The notes under the pieces were generated by a model, which saw only the letters and a program-made list of their open reading frames with translations, ran no database searches and was not told where the DNA came from. 8,553 bases of DNA from Magnetococcales bacterium (GTDB lineage Bacteria > Pseudomonadota > Magnetococcia > Magnetococcales > Magnetaquicoccaceae), in the NCBI GenBank assembly GCA_015228895.1, contig JADGCR010000090.1:1-8553 (forward strand), read 5' to 3'. Within the stretch, counting starts at the first letter, position 1. The number at the start of each line of letters is the position of its first letter. Of this stretch, positions 1 to 5,318 are shown piece after piece. The position numbers and the translations under genes are program-made.

Positions 1-241
1 GACAGTTGTAAGAAACGTTGAGTTGGGCGCCATCGAACCAGCGGATGTGGGCCCGTTCGAAATCCCAGTCCACCACGGTATGCCACTTGCGGAACCAGTG
101 GAGCCGTTGTTCCGCCTGTTCCCCCCAGAAGCGCTCCGGGTTCGCGATGGATTCGGCGTACAGGCGGTCATACTCTGCCCGATTGATGTGGGCGTGCCGG
201 GCAAAATCCTGATTGACCGGATAAATCTTGTCTGTCGTCAT
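1..241 (-). CDS. acsA: Acetyl-CoA synthetase, N-terminal fragment (cut by window edge)
   Basis: AMP-forming acetyl-CoA synthetase activates acetate to acetyl-CoA in the cytoplasm through an acetyl-adenylate. Only the first 80 codons are present; the gene continues past the left edge. Translating the minus strand gives an N-terminus beginning MTTDKIYPVNQDFARHAHIN, with FWGEQAEQRLHWF at about residues 38-50 and HIRWFDGAQLNVSYNC at residues 65-80. These match the conserved start of Acs proteins (the 'FW...A..L.W' segment and the 'W F..G.LN.S.NC' segment that precedes the catalytic domain). The ATG at 241-239 is preceded by AGGAGG at 253-248 with 6-nt spacing, so the start is well supported. It lies behind a transcription terminator and probably has its own promoter in the AT-rich gap. 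The adenylation motifs are outside the window, so family assignment rests on the N-terminal domain only; propionyl-CoA synthetase is a less likely alternative. Confidence 0.88.
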   Translation of the reverse strand, partial: MTTDKIYPVNQDFARHAHINRAEYDRLYAESIANPERFWGEQAEQRLHWFRKWHTVVDWDFERAHIRWFDGAQLNVSYNC

Positions 242-247
242 ATCACC

Positions 248-253
248 CCTCCT
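248..253 (-). promoter_or_regulatory. Ribosome binding site of acsA
   Basis: A perfect AGGAGG on the minus strand lies 6 nt before the acsA ATG. It fixes the start of this edge-truncated gene. Confidence 0.8.
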
Positions 254-269
254 GGCAATGATGCTTTAG

Positions 270-307
270 ATTGTATTTTCAACACAAAAAATTATATTAA
301 TAATTAA
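270..307 (-). promoter_or_regulatory. Candidate acsA promoter region (AT-rich)
   Basis: The gap between the terminator and acsA is strikingly AT-rich for this locus. On the minus strand it contains a perfect TATAAT (296-291) and a TACAAT (275-270), either of which could be a -10 element. It also has an 11-nt inverted repeat, TTAATTATTAA (307-297). No convincing -35 hexamer sits 16-18 nt upstream of either -10 candidate; for TATAAT that position falls inside the GC-rich hairpin. An activator-dependent promoter is possible. Part of this stretch also serves as the T-rich tail of the upstream terminator. The call is tentative. Confidence 0.3.
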
Positions 308-351
308 ATGGCCCGGCCTGTTTGCATGGTCAAACAGGCCGGAAGAGCCAT
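308..351 (-). terminator. Intrinsic terminator after the phasin gene
   Basis: A perfect 12-bp stem, CCGGCCTGTTTG (313-324) paired with CAAACAGGCCGG (331-342), closes a 6-nt loop. An outer 5-bp stem, ATGGC (308-312) with GCCAT (347-351), extends it across a 4-nt bulge. Read on the minus strand, the hairpin starts 9 nt after the phasin stop and is followed by TTAATTATTAATATAATTTT and two further T. That is a T-rich tail, although not a pure U-run. On the plus strand no T tract follows, so it acts for the minus-strand operon. It separates the operon from acsA. Confidence 0.85.
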
Positions 352-359
352 GAGGAAGA

Positions 360-716
360 TCAAGGATTGAGTTTTGCCTGTTCCATCAAGGCGCGCACAT
401 TCCGGTCGAGGAAGGCTTTCAATTCGGACTGCCCCTGATTCAGCACCTCCAGGGCGCGGACGGTGTTGGATTTCAGATCCTCGGCCACCTCGGCGGCTAT
501 TTTCGCCTGAATGGCGATGAGATCCTTGGGGTTCTTCACGTCGCCCAACGCGTCGAGCTGACGTGAACTGACCGAGTTGAACTCCTCGATGGCTTCCAGT
601 TGCTGTTTGGCCAACGCGCGCACCGTGGCATCGTTGATTTTTTGCAATTCGGCGATGGAATCGATCATCATGCGGGTCGTTTCAGTCATTTTTTTTGTGA
701 TTTCATCGATATTCAT
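360..716 (-). CDS. Phasin family protein
   Basis: Small protein of 118 residues, rich in Ala, Glu, Gln, Lys and Leu, with no cysteine, no signal peptide and no membrane segment. It is almost wholly predicted helix (MTETTRMMIDSIAELQKIND near the start, an amphipathic heptad-like middle, and LKSNTVRALEVLNQGQSELK near the C-terminus). This composition, length and pattern match the phasin_2 type of phasins, which coat polyhydroxyalkanoate granules and regulate their size and number. The ATG at 716-714 has GAGGAG at 730-725 with 8-nt spacing. It is the last gene of the operon, 61 nt behind the HdrB-like gene and immediately before the terminator. Its location next to carbon-fixation genes suggests storage of acetyl-CoA-derived carbon, but granule binding is inferred from the family. 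A generic coiled-coil protein is the alternative. Confidence 0.82.
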   Translation of the reverse strand: MNIDEITKKMTETTRMMIDSIAELQKINDATVRALAKQQLEAIEEFNSVSSRQLDALGDVKNPKDLIAIQAKIAAEVAEDLKSNTVRALEVLNQGQSELKAFLDRNVRALMEQAKLNP

Positions 717-777
717 GCTACGTTCTCCTCAGAGTGGAAGTTGGGCCAGTCTGCGCACCCAAAAAATAACTTAAATA

Positions 778-1662
778 CTACATGAATTGACCGCCGAACA
801 CGGGCAAAGGATCCACATGCAACCGGGAGATCCCCAGACGATCGACGGCGATGCCCATGGTCAGACCGAGCAGCTGAGCGAAATTCATTTCCGGCAACCG
901 GATGGACTGTTGCACGCTTTTTTCCGCCAATCCCTGCATCGACCCCATGACCATGTCGCACAGGGTGCAGGGGGTGATCATCACCTGCGCCCCCGCGTCC
1001 TTGGCGCTCAGGCAGTTCCTGGCCGCCATGGCGTGGACCTCCCGCTTGTCCGACAACAGGACATGAAAGCCGCAACACCGGTCCTGACCGGGATAGCGCA
1101 CCGGAATCCCCCCCATCCGTTGGATCAAACGATCCAGATGGGGCGGCTCCCCGTCGTCCTGGTGGTGGTAGATCGCTTCCGGACGCAGGCTGTGGCATCC
1201 ATGGAATCCCGCCACGCGCAATCCATTGAGGGGGTGGGTGATCTTGCTCCGCAACCGCTCCGGGTCCACCTGCTCGGTCACCACCCACAGCAGATGGCGG
1301 ATCTGGACGGCGGCCCCGTAGGGACGCACCCCGGCCTCCCTCAACACCACGTTGACCTTCTCCAGCAGATCGGGTTCGTTGACGAACCGATGGTTGGCGT
1401 GGGTCAAGGTTTGCAGGCAGGTGTTGCAAATCGTGACCAGATCCTTGCCCATGGCCTCGGCTTCGGAAAGAATGCGGGCCGCCACCGCCAGGGAAAAGGC
1501 GGGTCTGGTCTCCCGCAGGCTGACCGCCCCGCAGCAGGAGGCCCCGGGCATGTCGCGCAGGAGGATATCCAACTCCTGACAAACCGCCCTGGCCGCCTGG
1601 TCCGCCTCCTTTTGAATCTGTTTGGCCGCGCAACCGGGATAATAAGCGAACTCCAAAGACAT
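778..1662 (-). CDS. sdhE: HdrB-like (SdhE-type) subunit of succinate dehydrogenase/fumarate reductase
   Basis: Protein of 294 residues with two complete cysteine-rich CCG domains as in heterodisulfide reductase subunit B. The first is C11-X31-C43C44-X34-C79-XX-C82 (YYPGC, SCCGA, CNTC). The second is C156-X39-C196C197-X34-C232-XX-C235 (FHGC, RCCGF, PCTLC). In HdrB these motifs hold noncubane [4Fe-4S] clusters. In class E succinate:quinone oxidoreductases this protein, called SdhE or SdhC, takes the place of the usual heme b membrane anchors. Placement directly after sdhA and sdhB supports that role. There is no transmembrane helix, so membrane contact would have to be peripheral. The ATG at 1662-1660 has GGAGGAG at 1675-1669 with 6-nt spacing and lies 33 nt behind sdhB. 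Its electron partner (quinone, thiol or a soluble carrier) cannot be read from the sequence. Annotation pipelines may call it CoB-CoM heterodisulfide reductase subunit B; no HdrA or HdrC is seen here. Confidence 0.88.
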   Translation of the reverse strand: MSLEFAYYPGCAAKQIQKEADQAARAVCQELDILLRDMPGASCCGAVSLRETRPAFSLAVAARILSEAEAMGKDLVTICNTCLQTLTHANHRFVNEPDLLEKVNVVLREAGVRPYGAAVQIRHLLWVVTEQVDPERLRSKITHPLNGLRVAGFHGCHSLRPEAIYHHQDDGEPPHLDRLIQRMGGIPVRYPGQDRCCGFHVLLSDKREVHAMAARNCLSAKDAGAQVMITPCTLCDMVMGSMQGLAEKSVQQSIRLPEMNFAQLLGLTMGIAVDRLGISRLHVDPLPVFGGQFM

Positions 1663-1695
1663 GGTGATCTCCTCCAGACGGATGTGACTTAAGGG

Positions 1696-2679
1696 TCATT
1701 CAGGCACGGCTTCCTTGGCCTTGGTCTCCACATCGATGGGAAATCGCTCCAGGTGGTCGTACATCCGGCGCAACTCCTCCACTCCGGCCACGGAGTGGGG
1801 AAAAGGAGAAGGAATCTTGCCCTTCCTGGCCAGATGAAGCGCCACGCCGGTCTCCATCAGGGAACCCCATATCCCCAGGGTGCGCAGCATCAGCGTGAAC
1901 TCGTTGAGTTGTCCGGTGCGGCGAATGTCCTCATGGAAAGCCAGGGCATGCCTGGCTCCGGCCGAGTCAACGATCCCCTTGTCCACCCCCCGGGTGCGCA
2001 ACTTGACAATGGCTTCCATGGGAGCCACCTCCTTGGGACAGACATCCACACAGAGGGTGCAACGGGTGCAGCTCCAGATGGCGTTCGGCTGCTTGAGTTC
2101 CTCCAGCCGTTCGGTCTTGCGCCCCTCCCTGGGATCGGCCACGAAACGGAACGCCTTGGCCAGGGCGGCGGGACCGATGAAGTCCGGGCTGACCTCCGCC
2201 ATGGTGCAATCCGAGTAGCAGCATCCGCACAGGATGCACTGGGTGACGTGATTGACCTGATCGTAAGCCGTGCTGGTCACCTTGCTGGCCTGCTCCGGCC
2301 CATCCTGGAGATAGGGCTTGATGCCGTGCACCCTGGCGAAGAAGGGACGGATATCGATGGCCAGATCCTTGAGCACCGGCTGGTTGCGTTGCGGGGCGAT
2401 CTCCACCACACCGTTGTTGGCCACTTTGCCCACATGGGTCTTGCAGGCCAGCCGGGTTCTCCCGCTGATCCACATGGCGCAGGAACCGCAAATGGCCGAG
2501 CGACAGGACTGACGAAAGGTGAGCGTGCCATCCTGACGGGACTTGATCTCGTCCAGGAGGGTGAGGACCGTGGTGTTTGGCTCCGCCAGGACCGGATACT
2601 CCTGCCAACGGGTCAGCACGGTTCCATCCGGAGTGGGCAGGTTGCGCTGAATGCGAAAGGTGAACTTCTGTCGTGCCAT
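1696..2679 (-). CDS. sdhB: Succinate dehydrogenase/fumarate reductase iron-sulfur subunit (class E type)
   Basis: Carries electrons between the SdhA flavin and the SdhE subunit. The N-terminal plant-type ferredoxin domain has C59-X4-C64-X2-C67-X11-C79 (SCRSAICGSC...LAC) for [2Fe-2S]. The C-terminal domain has C148-X2-C151-X2-C154-X3-C158 (QCILCGCCYSDC) for [4Fe-4S] and C204-X2-C207-X2-C210-X3-C214-P (SCTRCTLCVDVCP). In ordinary SdhB/FrdB the last site is C-X5-C-X3-CP for [3Fe-4S]. Here the extra C207 restores a full four-cysteine set and implies [4Fe-4S], a known trait of class E enzymes. At 327 residues it is about 80-90 longer than typical SdhB, with a C-terminal extension from about residue 235, also common in this class. 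The ATG at 2679 has AGGAG at 2690-2686 with 6-nt spacing and lies 12 nt after the sdhA stop, suggesting coupled translation. It could equally be named frdB; direction is not set by the sequence. Confidence 0.93.
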   Translation of the reverse strand: MARQKFTFRIQRNLPTPDGTVLTRWQEYPVLAEPNTTVLTLLDEIKSRQDGTLTFRQSCRSAICGSCAMWISGRTRLACKTHVGKVANNGVVEIAPQRNQPVLKDLAIDIRPFFARVHGIKPYLQDGPEQASKVTSTAYDQVNHVTQCILCGCCYSDCTMAEVSPDFIGPAALAKAFRFVADPREGRKTERLEELKQPNAIWSCTRCTLCVDVCPKEVAPMEAIVKLRTRGVDKGIVDSAGARHALAFHEDIRRTGQLNEFTLMLRTLGIWGSLMETGVALHLARKGKIPSPFPHSVAGVEELRRMYDHLERFPIDVETKAKEAVPE

Positions 2680-2691
2680 GGCAGGCTCCTG

Positions 2692-4383
2692 TCAATAGGT
2701 CCGTTCCTTGGGGATGTATTCGGTTTTGCCCACGGTGCGTACCGGCTCGAAGGCAAGACGTATGGCCTGAGCGTCGGCGTCCCAGAAGGCCAGGGTGTGT
2801 TTGCGCCAGTTGGCATCGTCCCGACCGGGAAAATCGATGCGATAATGGGCACCACGGGACTCCTGGCGGATCAGGGCACCCTGGACGATGCATTCGGCCA
2901 GATCCAGCAGATTGCGCAATTCCACGGCCCGCAACAGGTCGAGGTTGAACACTTCGGACTTGTCGTCCAGATAGATCTTTTCATAGTCCTGCCGCAGACC
3001 GGGAAAGAGGGCGAGCAGCCTGGACAACCCTTCGGGTTCCCGATAGACCCCGCAATAGCGATTCATGGCTTCCGCCATGCGCAGATGGACGTCCACCGGA
3101 CGCAACCCGGTATTGGGACGACTCTTGAGCAGGCTGATCCGCTCCTGCTCCTCCCGCACGGCCTGCATGGGGAACTCGCGCAGCGCCTGGTTCCGCACAT
3201 ACCGGCTGGCGTGTCCGCCGGTGATCTTGCCGAAGACGATGGTATCCAACAGGGAGTTGCCCCCCAGACGGTTGGCGCCATGCACCGAAACACAGGCCGC
3301 CTCCCCGGAAGCGAACAGACCAGGCAGCGGAGCGGCGCCAAACTTGTCGGTGCGAATGCCCCCCATGGAGTAGTGAACCGTGGGACGCACGGGAATGGGT
3401 TCCTCGATGGGGTCCACCCCTTCCAGGTCCAGGGCCAGGACACGAATCTGCGGCAGACGGTCGAGAATCTTCTCCCGGCCCAGATGACGCAAGTCCAGGA
3501 AAATGGCCCCATCCCGTCCCCGACCTTCCAGGATTTCGGTCTGTTCGGCGCGGGAGACCACATCCCGTGAAGCGAGTTCCCATTTGTTGGGGGCGTACCG
3601 ACCCATGAAACGCTCCCCGGCGGCGTTGATCAGATATCCCCCTTCCCCCCTGGCCCCTTCCGTGATCAGGATGCCCGAAGTGCGCAAACCGGTGGGATGG
3701 AACTGCACAAACTCCATGTCTCCCAGCGGAGCGCCGGCTCGCAACGCGTGGGCCATGCCGTCTCCCGTGTTGGTGGTGGCGTTGGTGGAGGAGAGGAACA
3801 CCCGTCCATACCCCCCCGTGGCCAGCAACACCCCTTTGGCCCGCAGGGGAAAGAGCCGTCCGGTCTTGATGTCATACACCACCAATCCCGCCACATGACC
3901 ATCGCTGGCGGTGACCAGGCGCAAGACATGGCACTCCTCGTAGACATGGACGCCGGACTGGACCAGCTGCTCCCAGAGGGTGTGCAGCATCACCTGACCG
4001 GTACGGTCCGCCGCGTAGCAGGTGCGGTCGAAACTGGCGCCGCCGAAAGGCCGCTGGGCGATCTCCCCCTGGTCGGTGCGGGAAAAGGGGGTGCCCATGC
4101 GGTCCATTTCGTGGATGATGGCCGGAGCCTCCTGGCACATCAGGTCGATGGCGTCCTCATCGCCGATGAAGTCCGAACCCTTCACGGTGTCGTAGGCGTG
4201 CACCTCCCATTGGTCCCGGGGGTCGATGGCGGCGTTGATGCCACCCTGGGCGGCGCAGGAGTGACTGCGCAAAGGGTGCACCTTGCTGACCACCGCCACA
4301 TCGATGCCAGCCTTGACCCCTTCCAGGGCGGCCCGCATCCCCGACAGCCCGGCACCGACAATCACCAGATCATGGCTCTTCAT
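2692..4383 (-). CDS. sdhA: Succinate dehydrogenase/fumarate reductase flavoprotein subunit
   Basis: Catalytic subunit interconverting succinate and fumarate with covalently bound FAD. The 563 residues hold the FAD dinucleotide motif VIVGAGLSGMRAALE (7-21), the flavinylation site RSHSCAAQGG with H41, a second FAD-contact segment ATGGYGRVF (188-196), the substrate-site segments FHPTG (H229) and TEGARGEGGYL (E242, R245), RDVVSRA with the likely proton-shuttle arginine, VHYSMGGI, and GANRLGGNSLLDTIVFG. There is no twin-arginine or Sec signal, so the enzyme faces the cytoplasm, unlike the exported MfrA/SdhA of Wolinella and Campylobacter. Residue Q46 matches the glutamine of E. coli SdhA rather than the glutamate of FrdA. 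The ATG at 4383-4381 follows GGGAGGAAGG (4400-4391). The gene lies 43 nt behind korB and directly before sdhB and sdhE, forming an A-B-E unit. In a reductive TCA setting it would act as fumarate reductase (inference). Confidence 0.94.
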   Translation of the reverse strand: MKSHDLVIVGAGLSGMRAALEGVKAGIDVAVVSKVHPLRSHSCAAQGGINAAIDPRDQWEVHAYDTVKGSDFIGDEDAIDLMCQEAPAIIHEMDRMGTPFSRTDQGEIAQRPFGGASFDRTCYAADRTGQVMLHTLWEQLVQSGVHVYEECHVLRLVTASDGHVAGLVVYDIKTGRLFPLRAKGVLLATGGYGRVFLSSTNATTNTGDGMAHALRAGAPLGDMEFVQFHPTGLRTSGILITEGARGEGGYLINAAGERFMGRYAPNKWELASRDVVSRAEQTEILEGRGRDGAIFLDLRHLGREKILDRLPQIRVLALDLEGVDPIEEPIPVRPTVHYSMGGIRTDKFGAAPLPGLFASGEAACVSVHGANRLGGNSLLDTIVFGKITGGHASRYVRNQALREFPMQAVREEQERISLLKSRPNTGLRPVDVHLRMAEAMNRYCGVYREPEGLSRLLALFPGLRQDYEKIYLDDKSEVFNLDLLRAVELRNLLDLAECIVQGALIRQESRGAHYRIDFPGRDDANWRKHTLAFWDADAQAIRLAFEPVRTVGKTEYIPKERTY

Positions 4384-4426
4384 GACAATCCCTTCCTCCC
4401 GGTTGGTTGACCCGATCCACTGTTGT

Positions 4427-5293
4427 TCAAACTTTGGCTCCGCCTGATTTGGCGATTACATGATCGAAGGTGTCATCCAAAGTGGGGCGGAATTGTTGAT
4501 AATAAAGACCAATGGCCGGATTCTCCTGGTCTTGCGCCTGTTGCATGGCGGCGATGAGATTGCCCGGATCATGGTTGGGTGACAGCTCCTGCACCTGCAA
4601 ACCCAGATTGGCGTAGGTTTTGCTGGTTTTATCGAACGTGACGCAAGGACTCAAAATATGCAGATAGGAAAACCCCCGGTGGGCGATGGCCTGGGTGATC
4701 ATCTCCCGCAGGTGGTCGGGACGGCCGGCATACGCCTGTCCCACCCAACTGGCGCCGTAGGCCAGCACCATCATCAGGGGATTGAGGGGACGCTCCGGAT
4801 TGTCGAACGGGGTGGTGGTGGTGCGCAGGCCCACGGCGGAAAGGGGCGAGGTCTGCCCCTTGGTCAAGCCGTAGATCCCGTTGTCGAACAACAGGTAGGT
4901 GATATCCACATTGCGTTTGGCCGCGTGGGAGATGTGACCGCCGCCGATGGCGAATCCATCCCCATCCCCACCCACCGCGATCACGGTCAGCCTGTCGTTG
5001 GCGGTCTTGATGCCGGTGGCGACCGGCAGAACCCGGCCATGGAGGGTATGAAACCCGAACAGATTGACGAAAAAAGGAAATCTTGAGGAACAGCCGATCC
5101 CGGAGACCACCACGGATTGTTCCCTGGCCAGACCCATTTCGTTGCAGGCGTGGGTCACCCCTTCCACAATCGAAAAATAACCACAACCGGGACACCAGGT
5201 GGGCAAGGCGCGGGAACGGTATTCCAACCGGCCACTCTCCCGCACCTCCCGCAGTTTGTCATCGACGAAAACCGGTTTTTCCATCATGGACAT
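4427..5293 (-). CDS. korB: 2-oxoacid (2-oxoglutarate):ferredoxin oxidoreductase, beta subunit
   Basis: TPP-binding subunit of a CoA-dependent 2-oxoacid:ferredoxin oxidoreductase. From the chosen start the protein has 288 residues. WCPGCG supplies C34 and C37, SGIGCSS supplies C68 and SPCVTF supplies C217; their spacing agrees with the four ligands of the [4Fe-4S] cluster in two-subunit enzymes. The thiamine diphosphate motif runs from G109-D110-G111 to N138 (VGGDGDGFAIGGGHI ... YLLFDNGIYG), and HGRVLPVATGIKTAN is the conserved preceding segment. The ATG at 5293 is preferred because GGAGA (5305-5301) precedes it by 7 nt. The open frame extends to a GTG at 5344, inside korA, with no good ribosome site. 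It lies 25 nt after korA. 2-Oxoglutarate as substrate is inferred from the korA type and the neighbouring succinate/fumarate genes; pyruvate or another 2-oxoacid cannot be excluded. Confidence 0.92.
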   Translation of the reverse strand: MSMMEKPVFVDDKLREVRESGRLEYRSRALPTWCPGCGYFSIVEGVTHACNEMGLAREQSVVVSGIGCSSRFPFFVNLFGFHTLHGRVLPVATGIKTANDRLTVIAVGGDGDGFAIGGGHISHAAKRNVDITYLLFDNGIYGLTKGQTSPLSAVGLRTTTTPFDNPERPLNPLMMVLAYGASWVGQAYAGRPDHLREMITQAIAHRGFSYLHILSPCVTFDKTSKTYANLGLQVQELSPNHDPGNLIAAMQQAQDQENPAIGLYYQQFRPTLDDTFDHVIAKSGGAKV

Positions 5294-5300
5294 GGCATGA

Positions 5301-5305
5301 TCTCC
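5301..5305 (-). promoter_or_regulatory. Ribosome binding site that decides the korB start
   Basis: GGAGA on the minus strand lies 7 nt before the ATG at 5293. This supports the shorter korB reading over the GTG at 5344, which would overlap korA by 26 nt and has no comparable site. Confidence 0.55.
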
Positions 5306-5318
5306 AGCCGCAAAGATT

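Noticed and set aside
23..307. Plus-strand frame at the left edge (94 residues)
   Set aside because: The minus strand here encodes a clear acetyl-CoA synthetase N-terminus with AGGAGG before its ATG; the plus frame is its shadow.
717..777. Possible hairpin or separate promoter between the HdrB-like gene and the phasin
   Set aside because: Only a 5-bp TTGGG/CCCAA stem with a 12-nt loop is visible, and no paired -35/-10 elements were found; too weak to annotate.
713..1699. 328-residue minus-strand frame overlapping the HdrB-like gene
   Set aside because: A different frame of the same DNA, Gly/Arg/Ser-rich with no family features; the 294-residue frame has both complete CCG domains and a strong ribosome site.
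1753..3570. 605-residue open frame on the plus strand antisense to sdhA and sdhB
   Set aside because: Its translation has no recognisable domain and is rich in Gly, His, Gln and Pro, as expected for the complement of GC-rich coding DNA. The opposite strand encodes well-conserved SdhA and SdhB with intact motifs.
4384..4426. Regulatory element in the korB-sdhA gap
   Set aside because: The 43 nt contain a good ribosome site for sdhA but no convincing terminator or promoter, so the genes are treated as co-transcribed.
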